From a bacterium (GTDB lineage Bacteria > AUK180), in the NCBI GenBank assembly GCA_030622125.1, contig JAUXGM010000139.1, positions 1 to 5,673 of the forward strand: a stretch of 5,673 bases of DNA, in the 5' to 3' direction. A program made the translations under genes and the position numbers. Below, in pieces: positions 1-5,673 of this stretch (its first letter is position 1; each line of letters opens with the position of its first letter). The notes under the pieces were generated by a model that had not been told where the DNA came from, made no database searches, and was given only the letters and a program-made list of their open reading frames with translations.

Positions 1-1
1 G

Positions 2-199
2 AATTCATTGAATTTTTTCAAGATAGATGTGAAAATGCCAATATTCAATATTGATAAAGAAAGAATCCTACCTCTCTATCCGGAATCTCTCAAAGAATGG
101 TATCCTAAAAGTATTATTATTCTAATTGATAATGAAGGAAATATAATAAAAGGAATAAAAAATATGGATGAGATTTTTTCTTTTTTTGATGGTCTTTAA
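2..199 (+). CDS. C-terminal fragment, possible thioredoxin-fold protein
   Basis: The frame is open from the first complete codon of the window to TAA at 197-199, so about 65 residues of the C-terminus are visible. A TTG at 8 could formally start it, but no ribosome site precedes it and the frame continues upstream, so I treat the gene as truncated by the window edge. The visible part contains a hydrophobic strand followed by an acidic turn (YPKSIIILIDNEGNII) and a final helix (MDEIFSFFDGL). That layout resembles the end of redoxin/TlpA-type thioredoxin folds, where a proline precedes a strand ending in 'LID-x-G-x-I'. The catalytic CxxC would lie upstream and cannot be seen, so the family assignment is inference only. 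It is followed by a weak hairpin and the next gene has its own promoter, so it is probably a separate transcription unit. Confidence 0.55.
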   Translation, partial: NSLNFFKIDVKMPIFNIDKERILPLYPESLKEWYPKSIIILIDNEGNIIKGIKNMDEIFSFFDGL

Positions 200-221
200 T
201 CTCAGTTGATTTTATATTTTA

Positions 222-254
222 TTTTTTACTAATTTCATTAGAAGTAAAATTTTT
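222..254 (+). terminator. weak AT-rich hairpin with T tract
   Basis: TTTTACT at 224-230 is perfectly complementary to AGTAAAA at 243-249, and five T residues follow at 250-254. The position, 25 nt after the stop of the upstream gene, suits an intrinsic terminator. The stem has only two G:C pairs, however, and such hairpins arise easily in AT-rich intergenic DNA. Confidence 0.35.
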
Positions 255-299
255 AATGGAGCTATCTTTTATCCCCTCCTTTAATGTATCCCAAAATTC

Positions 300-328
300 T
301 TGACTTAATTTTTTATTTTAATTATAAT
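300..328 (+). promoter_or_regulatory. sigma70-type promoter of the exonuclease gene
   Basis: The -35 box TTGACT (300-305, 5/6 consensus) and the perfect -10 box TATAAT (323-328) are separated by 17 bp. The expected start site, 6-8 nt after the -10, falls at about 334-336, on the ATG at 335. No Shine-Dalgarno sequence lies upstream of that ATG. The -10 is centred in a perfect 16-bp palindrome, TTTAATTATAATTAAA (317-332), which could be an operator or could be AT-rich coincidence. Confidence 0.7.
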
Positions 329-334
329 TAAACA

Positions 335-1510
335 ATGAAAAAGGATAAGGAACAGATTAAGAGGGAATTGTTAAAAAAGATCGAGAAAATAAATAGAAAA
401 TTTTCTGTTCCGAAAAAAAAGGAAGTATTAGACAAAGCAAAAGAAAATTCTTTTATTCAAAATGGGATAGAGGACAAAAATGAATTCGGCACATTTTTCT
501 ACATTGAAAATCAATTTTCATTTGGAAATCTTCCCTACAATATAAACTTTAAAAACATATACCATCTTGATCCTGTTTTTATTGAAAAAATAACGGATGA
601 AAAAACAACTTATAAAGATTGGGTTGCACTTGATATAGAAACATCAGGTCTTTTAAAAGATAATGAAAACTTTGCTTTTCTGGTTGGGCTCTGTTATATA
701 AATGACAATAACACCTTGTCGGTAAGACAGTATTTTATGAGGGACCTGGGTGAAGAAAAGGCAATGCTTTTGGGGCTTTTAGATTTTTTAGAGAATTTTT
801 CACTTATACTTACATACAACGGTAGAATATTCGATATACCGGTCTTACGAGAAAGGATATATAAAAATGGGATCTTTATCTTAGACATTGGCAAATTGCC
901 GCACTTTGATATATATCAGTTCAGTAAAAATTTTTACAAGCATTCGCCAAGCAAAAAACTGCAATTCTTTGAACAAGATCTACTGAATTTTGTTAGAAAA
1001 GGAGATATACCGGGAAGCGAGATACCGGAGGTCTATCTGAGATTCATCGGTTCAAAAAATTACAGTATTGTCGAAGGGGTTATCTGGCATAACATCTGGG
1101 ATGTAATCACTTTGTTCGGACTAATGCTCAAGATAGAAGAAGAATATGAGAATTTTCCGCAAAACGACATAAAGACATTGATAAATATTTTGGTGATATT
1201 TTATGATGATCAAAAGATAATAAATATCGGATACAATGAATTGAAAAAAAGAAAATTAGAACAGTTGGAGGAAAAAGAATTTTTAAAAAGCGCCTCATTT
1301 TTCAAAAAGAAAAAACTTTCTAATATTGCAATTTTACTTTGCGAAAAAGGGATCATAAATGGCATAGAGGATGAAAAATTTATCTCGGAATACCTTATTA
1401 TTTCATATAAAGAAAAAAAAATCAGCCCAAAAATATTATCAATACTAACGGAAGTGAATTTAAGTGAAAAAAATAAAAAAAGGTTGAATAAAATTATAAA
1501 AGTAGTATAA
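335..1510 (+). CDS. YprB/MrfB-like RNase H-fold 3'-5' exonuclease
   Basis: A 391-residue protein of the YprB type (RNase_H_2 superfamily, DEDD exonucleases). Visible motifs are Exo I ALDIETSG with D100 and E102, Exo II TYNGRIFDIPVL with D167, and Exo III HNIWDVITL with D256 (H252 four residues before it). A conserved-looking HFDIY (190-194) lies between Exo II and III. All four metal-binding acidic residues are present, so it should be active on nucleic acid in the cytoplasm. In Bacillus subtilis the homologue YprB/MrfB works with helicase YprA/MrfA in repair of mitomycin C damage. No such helicase lies within this window, so that role cannot be transferred safely. The first 95 residues are Lys-rich and the last 110 are helical and Lys/Glu-rich, without a motif I recognise. 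The length fits the family (B. subtilis about 413). The ATG at 335 has no ribosome site and is probably read from a leaderless transcript. A downstream TTG at 368 after GAGGGAA is a less likely start because the spacing is too short. Confidence 0.85.
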   Translation: MKKDKEQIKRELLKKIEKINRKFSVPKKKEVLDKAKENSFIQNGIEDKNEFGTFFYIENQFSFGNLPYNINFKNIYHLDPVFIEKITDEKTTYKDWVALDIETSGLLKDNENFAFLVGLCYINDNNTLSVRQYFMRDLGEEKAMLLGLLDFLENFSLILTYNGRIFDIPVLRERIYKNGIFILDIGKLPHFDIYQFSKNFYKHSPSKKLQFFEQDLLNFVRKGDIPGSEIPEVYLRFIGSKNYSIVEGVIWHNIWDVITLFGLMLKIEEEYENFPQNDIKTLINILVIFYDDQKIINIGYNELKKRKLEQLEEKEFLKSASFFKKKKLSNIAILLCEKGIINGIEDEKFISEYLIISYKEKKISPKILSILTEVNLSEKNKKRLNKIIKVV

Positions 1511-1521
1511 TGAAATATAAT
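1484..1521 (+). promoter_or_regulatory. promoter of the DUF3857 operon, tandem -10 boxes
   Basis: A TTGAAT box (1484-1489) lies inside the 3' end of the exonuclease gene. Sixteen bases later comes a perfect TATAAT (1506-1511) that overlaps the exonuclease stop codon TAA (1508-1510). A second perfect TATAAT follows at 1516-1521, without an equally good -35. Start sites near 1518 or 1528 would give leaders of about 30-40 nt containing the AGGAGG at 1548-1553. No hairpin terminator separates the two genes, so read-through from the exonuclease promoter is also possible. Confidence 0.5.
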
Positions 1522-1558
1522 TACTTTTTTTTAGTATATTTCAAATTAGGAGGCATAT

Positions 1559-3475
1559 ATGAAAAAAATGCTAAGTAGAATTTTGCTGATCGGGGTTTTA
1601 GGGCTGTTTTTCCTTTATGGTTGTGCAACTGCAAAGATTGATATCAAAACGACTCCCGACAAAAAGGACTACAAAGGTGCTTCATCGGTAACATTATTTG
1701 ATATATCAAATACAAAGGTAAATGTTGATGGTTCTTATGAATATACCTACCACACTGCGGTAAAGGTCTTTAATGTTAAGGGAAGAAAGATGTATTCAAC
1801 CGTGTCCACCCAATTTTACAAGGATTATGGAACATCGGAGATAAAATATGTAAGGGTTTATAAACCCAATGGAAAGATTATCAATGTTTCAAAAAAGAAG
1901 ATTCAAACAATACCGATGCCCGCATTAGGCAAATTTTTTCTTGATAAGATAATGATCTCAAAGGTAGAAGTTCCGGATCTTGAGAATAATTGTGTTATTG
2001 AATATGAGATCGTTGACCATTTTACCGATCCGCCGATGAAGAATAACTACTGGGATTTTCTTATGTTTGAGGACTATCAGCCTATCATTAAAAAGGTTGT
2101 TACACTTGAATATCCCGAAAGTATGAATATAAAATATAAACTCCTTGGCGGAAAAGGTATAAATGTTGAAGAATCGGAAAAAGGAAAAAATAAGGTCTTA
2201 AAATTCTCTATGGAGAATATTGAAAAAATAAAGTCTGAGCCAATGATGCCCGCACTTGCAAAGGTTGGAAGAAGGGTTCTGATAAGTTCAACGGAAAGTT
2301 GGAAGGATATCTCAAAATGGGCGTATAATATGTATGCCCCAAAAATGAAAGCAACCAAGCTCGTTAAGGAGAAGGTTGAGGAACTTACAAAAGGGATCAC
2401 CGACAGGGAAGAGAAGATAGAAAAATTATTCCGATTTGTTTGTGATGAGATCAGATATGTAGAAGTTGGAATGATCGGAAAGAAAGGCGGCTTTGAGCCT
2501 TATGCAGCAGAATATACACTAAAAAATAAATATGGTGTATGCAGGGATAAAGCGGTACTGTTGGTGTCAATGTTAAAATGTATCGGCGAAGATGCTTATG
2601 TTGTTCTTATCAATCCGATGTATAAGATAGATACTGTCCTTCCAATATCACTTTTTAATCATGCCATTACGGCAATAAAAGAAAAGGATGGAAAATACAG
2701 ATTTATCGATTCTACAACCTTCGGTGCAGATGTAGATCTTCTTGAATGGGAACGGGACAAGATCGCACTTGTGATGACAAAGGATGGTGAAAATTGGACA
2801 AATACGGGAAAAAAGAACCCGTATAAAAATCTGATGGTTGTAAATATCCAATCAAATATAAAAAGAGACCTGAGTTCAAAAAACATCTTTAATATTGAGA
2901 TGAACGGTGATATGGCTATGAGTATGAGAAATATGAAAAAATATTTGAAGGACGAGGATATAAATAATCTGCTTGAACAGGTCGGAAAGCAATATGCAGA
3001 GGATGCAAAGGTAAATAAAAAGGAATCAAAGATAGAGATCCCCGATGATTTTAATAAACCGGTTATTGTGAGGATTGTTTTTACAACCAAGAACATATTG
3101 AAAAAATCAGGAAAATACTATAAATTTAATCTTGGAAATGAAGGCTCAATAGGCGGAGGCGGTCCGGGGTATTTCAAGCTTGAGAAGAGAAAATATCCAC
3201 TTAAAATAAATATGGGAATGGTATCAAAAGCAAGGATTGAGGTAAATTATCCATCCAATCTAAAGCCAAAAAGTTATCCGAAGAAATATAGTTTCAAATC
3301 TGATTATATGGATCTAAACAGTAACTACAGCTTGAAAAAAGGCAGACTCATCTTAACATCCGATAGTATTATGTTTCCGGCAACCATTATGCCGAAGGAT
3401 TATATCTCTGAAAAAGAAAAGTACGATGAATTTGACAAGAACACGAACAGTGATATTATCTTTATAAGGAGGTAG
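1559..3475 (+). CDS. DUF3857 and transglutaminase-like lipoprotein
   Basis: A 638-residue exported protein. The N-terminus is a lipoprotein signal: a basic MKKMLSR, a hydrophobic core, then lipobox LYGC (19-22). C22 is the lipidated residue. Ala at +2 does not carry the Asp inner-membrane retention signal, so the outer membrane is likely. Residues about 55-235 match the beta-rich DUF3857 domain (for example KYVRVYKPNGKIINV at 96-110 and NCVIEYEI at 144-151). Residues about 270-390 form a transglutaminase-like core with a full triad: C328 in KYGVCRDKA, H368 in FNHAI, D384 in RFIDSTT. The remainder is a beta-rich C-terminal region with a glycine-rich GGGG segment (532-535). The enzymatic outcome (protease, amidase or cross-linking) and substrate are unknown for this family. 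An AGGAGG at 1548-1553, 5 nt from the ATG, fixes the start. It is coupled to the next gene, which has the same architecture. Confidence 0.85.
   Translation: MKKMLSRILLIGVLGLFFLYGCATAKIDIKTTPDKKDYKGASSVTLFDISNTKVNVDGSYEYTYHTAVKVFNVKGRKMYSTVSTQFYKDYGTSEIKYVRVYKPNGKIINVSKKKIQTIPMPALGKFFLDKIMISKVEVPDLENNCVIEYEIVDHFTDPPMKNNYWDFLMFEDYQPIIKKVVTLEYPESMNIKYKLLGGKGINVEESEKGKNKVLKFSMENIEKIKSEPMMPALAKVGRRVLISSTESWKDISKWAYNMYAPKMKATKLVKEKVEELTKGITDREEKIEKLFRFVCDEIRYVEVGMIGKKGGFEPYAAEYTLKNKYGVCRDKAVLLVSMLKCIGEDAYVVLINPMYKIDTVLPISLFNHAITAIKEKDGKYRFIDSTTFGADVDLLEWERDKIALVMTKDGENWTNTGKKNPYKNLMVVNIQSNIKRDLSSKNIFNIEMNGDMAMSMRNMKKYLKDEDINNLLEQVGKQYAEDAKVNKKESKIEIPDDFNKPVIVRIVFTTKNILKKSGKYYKFNLGNEGSIGGGGPGYFKLEKRKYPLKINMGMVSKARIEVNYPSNLKPKSYPKKYSFKSDYMDLNSNYSLKKGRLILTSDSIMFPATIMPKDYISEKEKYDEFDKNTNSDIIFIRR
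3467..3472 (+). promoter_or_regulatory. ribosome binding site inside the upstream gene's end
   Basis: A perfect AGGAGG lies within the last codons of the lipoprotein gene, immediately before its TAG stop (3473-3475) and 5 nt before the ATG at 3478. Ribosomes terminating on the first gene sit on this site, so translation of the two genes is probably coupled. It also fixes the start of the second gene. Confidence 0.85.
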
Positions 3476-3477
3476 AA

Positions 3478-5316
3478 ATGAAACGGCTCACTCTATTCTT
3501 ATTATTGTTCTTCCTGATTTTCTCAGGTTATGCGATGGATGTTGAAGAGCTTATAAAAAATTCACCGACAAAAGATAGTATTAAGGAAGCAAAAGCAATT
3601 TATCTTCTTAAAAAAACAACGGTTAATTATACTGAGAATGCGAAAGAAAAGATACACTGCCATTTTCTTATAAAAATTCTCCGTAAAGGCGGCGAAGACA
3701 GATTCGGTGATCAGCATATCTTTTTTGATAAAGGCTTGGAGAAGGTAAATATTTTGAAGGCAAGAACATACAGTGAAGGCAAATGGATCGGGGTAGATAA
3801 AAAAAAGGCAATTAAGATACTTTCAAGATTTTCCGCATTTTCTGCGGGTGATTACTATCCGAATGCAAGGCAGAAGGTAGTAACATTTCCGGCACTTGGT
3901 GAAAATGCCGTGATAGAACTTGAATATACCAAAGAATCATTAAAAAAGAAAAAAAATAAAGAGAAAAAATTGTTCTACGGTGAATCGTATATGCAGGGCT
4001 CTACACCAATGGAAAATGTAGAAAAAACATACATATTTGACAAAGAAAGTAATGTAAAGACAGCATTTAAAAATGATAATAAACAGTTTGAATATACATT
4101 TACAAAAGAAGATAATGATTCTTCAATCTCTTATACATTTGAAAGCAAAAAGATCCCGATGATCATAAATGAACCGTATATGGAGAGTTATGAAAGATTT
4201 GTTCCGATATTTATCTTTTCAAACATTGAATCATACAATGAATATTCACAGTATGTTTATAAAAAAATATTTAAAAGAACGGAAAAATGTGAAAAAAAAT
4301 TCACGAATGATAATGGACTTATAAAATTTATGACGGAAAATGTCAGAGATGTCTGGTTCTCCTTTTCAACAAGCGGATTTAGTCCGTATAAGTTAAAGAA
4401 GATACTGAAAAAGAGATATGCCGGTGAGGTGGATAAGACCTATTTACTCTATTATTTACTGAAAAGCAACGGTAAATCCCCTCAATTTTGCTTCGTTCAA
4501 AAAAAGGAACCGATATTTAAGGATTTTATTATTCCGAGTAAATTTTCAAATTTTACTTGTTATGACGGTAAAAAAGCATACAATGTTGGGTCAGACAGTA
4601 TTGATTATGATTCTACTATTTATGATAATTGTAAGATCTTTGTAATCGGGGAGAAAACGGGAAAATGGGTAGAGATCGGTGAAAAAATAAAACCAAAAGA
4701 AACCAATTACAAGATAAACATTGATAAGAATGGTGATGCCGAGATTGATTATAAGATCATATACAATGGTAAGGCAAGTACGATTCGAAACAGATACAGA
4801 GATAAGGATGAGGATGAATATGAAAAAATGATAACGCGATTTGCAAAGAGAAAGTTCCCAAATTCTAAGATTATTTCTTATAATATCGAAAACATTGAAG
4901 ATAGGGAAAAACCACCTATAATCAGTATAAAATTAAAAAAAGAAAGGTATATAAAGTTTTCCGATAAGATTGGTTTTTTAAACCTTCCGGGAAGTGGTTT
5001 TGTTGTATCAAATTACTTTGGGAAAGATGATAGAAAGTATGGATTAGAACTTTCGCCCTGGAACAAAAGAAAAAATTTGGTCTATTACAATATATCTATA
5101 AACGGATTAAAATTCGATTATATTCCATCGGATATAACGATAAAAACGGATCTTTTTGAAGAAAGCAAGAACTTTAAAAAGGAAGGGAACAATCTCAAAA
5201 TTGAAAAAAAACTTGATGTAAATTACGGTTATATGGATATAGAAACTTATAAAAAGCAAAAGGATAATATAAATAACAAGGTATCGAAACTCAGTCAGGT
5301 CGTTATTAGAAAGTAA
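3478..5316 (+). CDS. exported DUF3857 protein with degenerate transglutaminase core
   Basis: A 612-residue protein with a signal peptide (MKRLTLFLLLFFLIFSGYA, cleavage likely after A19) and no lipobox Cys, so it is probably periplasmic or secreted. DUF3857 features are visible at about 45-230: an ARTYSEGKWIGV strand pair (95-106) and VVTFPALGENAVIELEY (134-150), the usual 'fP.l..G.viEy.Y' signature. The transglutaminase-like region (about 280-400) keeps the fold pattern (KKRYAGEVDKTYLLYYLLKSNG, 311-332). However, the catalytic Cys position of the upstream paralogue (YGVCRDK) is Glu here (YAGEVDK, E317), and the FNHA His position reads FSNF (N358). The Asp position aligns with V370, though a 3-residue shift would bring D373 in. 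It should therefore be catalytically inactive. Its end (VVIRK) resembles that of the upstream protein (IFIRR), supporting an ancient duplication. A Lys run (KKKKNKEKK, 156-164) is a likely surface loop. The role is unknown; a partner or substrate-binding subunit of the upstream enzyme is a reasonable inference. Confidence 0.8.
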   Translation: MKRLTLFLLLFFLIFSGYAMDVEELIKNSPTKDSIKEAKAIYLLKKTTVNYTENAKEKIHCHFLIKILRKGGEDRFGDQHIFFDKGLEKVNILKARTYSEGKWIGVDKKKAIKILSRFSAFSAGDYYPNARQKVVTFPALGENAVIELEYTKESLKKKKNKEKKLFYGESYMQGSTPMENVEKTYIFDKESNVKTAFKNDNKQFEYTFTKEDNDSSISYTFESKKIPMIINEPYMESYERFVPIFIFSNIESYNEYSQYVYKKIFKRTEKCEKKFTNDNGLIKFMTENVRDVWFSFSTSGFSPYKLKKILKKRYAGEVDKTYLLYYLLKSNGKSPQFCFVQKKEPIFKDFIIPSKFSNFTCYDGKKAYNVGSDSIDYDSTIYDNCKIFVIGEKTGKWVEIGEKIKPKETNYKINIDKNGDAEIDYKIIYNGKASTIRNRYRDKDEDEYEKMITRFAKRKFPNSKIISYNIENIEDREKPPIISIKLKKERYIKFSDKIGFLNLPGSGFVVSNYFGKDDRKYGLELSPWNKRKNLVYYNISINGLKFDYIPSDITIKTDLFEESKNFKKEGNNLKIEKKLDVNYGYMDIETYKKQKDNINNKVSKLSQVVIRK

Positions 5317-5325
5317 GGAAATACG

Positions 5326-5357
5326 GTAATAAGAGAATAAGAGAATAAGGGAATACC
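5326..5357 (+). repeat. octamer array, left arm (4 units)
   Basis: Four 8-bp units stand in exact register: GTAATAAG, AGAATAAG, AGAATAAG and GGAATACC, the last one degenerate. The shared core is AATAAG. The array starts 9 nt after the stop codon of the operon. A matching array in the opposite orientation lies at 5593-5624. Confidence 0.75.
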
Positions 5358-5365
5358 CTCACGCG

Positions 5366-5420
5366 TCATTCTGAGGGAGCCCCGAATTGAGTACGGGGTA
5401 AACTGCACGCCCGAAGAATC
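5366..5420. repeat. palindromic REP/MITE-like element
   Basis: The ends TCATTCTGAGGG and CCCGAAGAATC are imperfectly complementary: ATTCT (5368-5372) pairs AGAAT (5415-5419), and GGG (5375-5377) pairs CCC (5410-5412). Between these stems G5373-A5374 faces G5413-A5414, a possible tandem G-A mismatch. Nested inside is a perfect 5-bp hairpin, CCCCG (5380-5384) with CGGGG (5394-5398), with a 9-nt loop. The phrase 'TCATTCTGAGG ... GAAGAATC' is familiar to me as the outer part of dispersed intergenic palindromes in many bacterial genomes; I cannot confirm the family here. Confidence 0.6.
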
Positions 5421-5476
5421 TATCTTTGACCTTCAAAATATGAGATTATTACATCTTTGATTCTATTTCCTTTGGC

Positions 5477-5527
5477 TATATTGTTCTCGGGTGGTTTATC
5501 GTTATCTAATGAAGAATCCGGGACACA
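5477..5527. repeat. 51-bp repeat, copy 1
   Basis: Positions 5477-5527 match 5623-5673 at 49 of 51 bases, offset 146 bp in the same orientation. The differences are T5481/C5627 and A5516/G5662. The match starts at TATA and holds to the window edge, so the true repeat may be longer. On its 5' side an ATTTCCTT (5465-5472) also occurs before copy 2 (5596-5603). Confidence 0.85.
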
Positions 5528-5532
5528 GTCTT

Positions 5533-5563
5533 GGGACGCACCTGAACATCCGAGATACGTCCC
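5533..5563. repeat. hairpin attached to repeat copy 1
   Basis: GGGACG (5533-5538) is perfectly complementary to CGTCCC (5558-5563), with a 19-nt loop CACCTGAACATCCGAGATA. A competing stem uses CGGGAC at 5519-5524 with GTCCCG at 5559-5564. The loop can pair with the start of copy 1: GAACA with TGTTC at 5482-5486 and CACC with GGTG at 5490-5493, or CCGAGA with TCTCGG at 5485-5490. This points to a pseudoknot or switching fold in DNA or RNA of this element. Confidence 0.6.
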
Positions 5564-5592
5564 GCCTGTTTTCTGAATTTAATATTTTTTTA

Positions 5593-5624
5593 CTTATTTC
5601 CTTATTTTCTTATTCCCTTATTTA
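5593..5624 (-). repeat. octamer array, right arm (4 units, inverted)
   Basis: Read on the + strand, four 8-bp units stand in exact register: CTTATTTC, CTTATTTT, CTTATTCC and CTTATTTA. On the minus strand these read as xxAATAAG, the same core as the left array. It abuts and slightly overlaps the start of repeat copy 2 at 5623. Confidence 0.75.
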
Positions 5625-5673
5625 TACTGTTCTCGGGTGGTTTATCGTTATCTAATGAAGAGTCCGGGACACA
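5623..5673. repeat. 51-bp repeat, copy 2, cut by window end
   Basis: Second copy of the repeat at 5477-5527, with two differences. The window ends within the match, so whether the hairpin that follows copy 1 also follows this copy cannot be seen. Confidence 0.85.

Larger units (their letters stand above)
5317..5673. other. repeat-rich intergenic region, no credible gene
   Basis: These 357 nt after the operon contain no frame with a start, ribosome site and reasonable length on either strand. They are visibly richer in G+C than the genes between about 5356 and 5570. In order they hold an octamer array, a palindromic element, an AT-rich spacer (5421-5476), repeat copy 1, a hairpin, a T-rich stretch (5568-5592), the inverted octamer array, and repeat copy 2 at the edge. 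An extra stem, CCCTCA (5356-5361) with TGAGGG (5372-5377), overlaps and competes with the palindromic element. No hairpin here is followed directly by a T run, so no standard terminator for the operon is evident. Confidence 0.75.

Noticed and set aside
1-6. GAATTC at the very first base, suggesting a restriction-cloned fragment end
   Set aside because: Another GAATTC occurs uncut at 482-487 and the window does not end on one, so this is probably coincidence.
273-280. AGGAGGGG on the minus strand in the first intergenic gap, resembling a ribosome site
   Set aside because: No start codon stands at a suitable distance on the minus strand and no open frame follows toward the window start.
694-894. 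Open frame on the minus strand inside the exonuclease gene
   Set aside because: It is wholly antisense to a well-supported gene with conserved catalytic motifs. It has no ribosome site and no recognisable domain.
2077-3096. Minus-strand open frames (2077-2400, 2648-2851, 2659-3096) inside the lipoprotein gene
   Set aside because: They are antisense shadows of the DUF3857/transglutaminase gene. Their hydrophobic Phe/Ile/Ser-rich composition is what the complement of Lys/Glu/Asn codons gives.
3942-3959. A AAA AAG slippery heptamer in frame in the second DUF3857 gene; a -1 shift meets TAA at 3957
   Set aside because: The same in-frame heptamer also occurs in the upstream gene near 1890, and A-rich Lys runs are everywhere in this DNA. 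No upstream stimulatory ribosome site or downstream hairpin is evident.
5453-5460. ATCTTTGA direct repeat with 5422-5429, possible target-site duplication
   Set aside because: The two copies are only 23 nt apart and do not flank any of the palindromes or repeat units, so they do not behave as a duplication of an insertion site.
5326-5673. Possible CRISPR array in the repeat-rich tail
   Set aside because: The octamers are contiguous with no spacers, and the 51-bp repeat occurs only twice with a 95-nt gap, so neither has CRISPR spacing.

Overview
The window is AT-rich (by eye about a third G+C in the genes) and Lys/Ile/Asn-rich in its proteins. It comes from a bacterium with sigma70-type promoters, strong AGGAGG ribosome sites and secreted lipoproteins, so probably a diderm. 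Proteins with DUF3857 plus a transglutaminase-like domain are common in Bacteroidota and in related candidate phyla (Cloacimonadota, Delongbacteria, WOR-3 and similar). That is the best guess at origin and it is weak. All recognisable genes read on the + strand.

Layout: (1) 2-199, the C-terminal end of a gene that starts before the window, possibly a thioredoxin-fold protein. (2) 200-334, an intergenic gap with a weak AT-rich hairpin and a near-consensus promoter. The -10 box of this promoter lies only 6 nt from the next ATG, which predicts a leaderless mRNA. (3) 335-1510, a YprB/MrfB-like RNase H-fold exonuclease with an intact DEDD set. (4) 1511-1558, a short gap with a second promoter (one -35, two TATAAT boxes) and an AGGAGG site. 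(5) 1559-3475 and 3478-5316, two large exported DUF3857 proteins separated by 2 nt, clearly one operon. The first is a lipoprotein with a complete Cys-His-Asp transglutaminase/protease-like triad. The second has a plain signal peptide and the same architecture, but has lost the Cys and His and probably the Asp. (6) 5317-5673, 357 nt without a credible gene, visibly richer in G+C and packed with repeats.

How the genes work together: the DUF3857 pair looks like a duplicated enzyme/pseudoenzyme couple acting outside the cytoplasmic membrane on an unknown protein or peptide substrate. The exonuclease has its own promoter and is probably functionally separate.

The most unusual part is the 3' repeat cluster. 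It has two arrays of four octamers in opposite orientation (5326-5357 and 5593-5624), enclosing a palindromic element (5366-5420) and a first copy of a 51-bp repeat (5477-5527). The second copy of that repeat (5623-5673) runs off the window end. Downstream of copy 1 lies a hairpin whose 19-nt loop is largely complementary to the first part of the repeat, and two competing 6-bp stems share one strand. This looks like a structured, mobile or REP-like repeat family rather than a gene.
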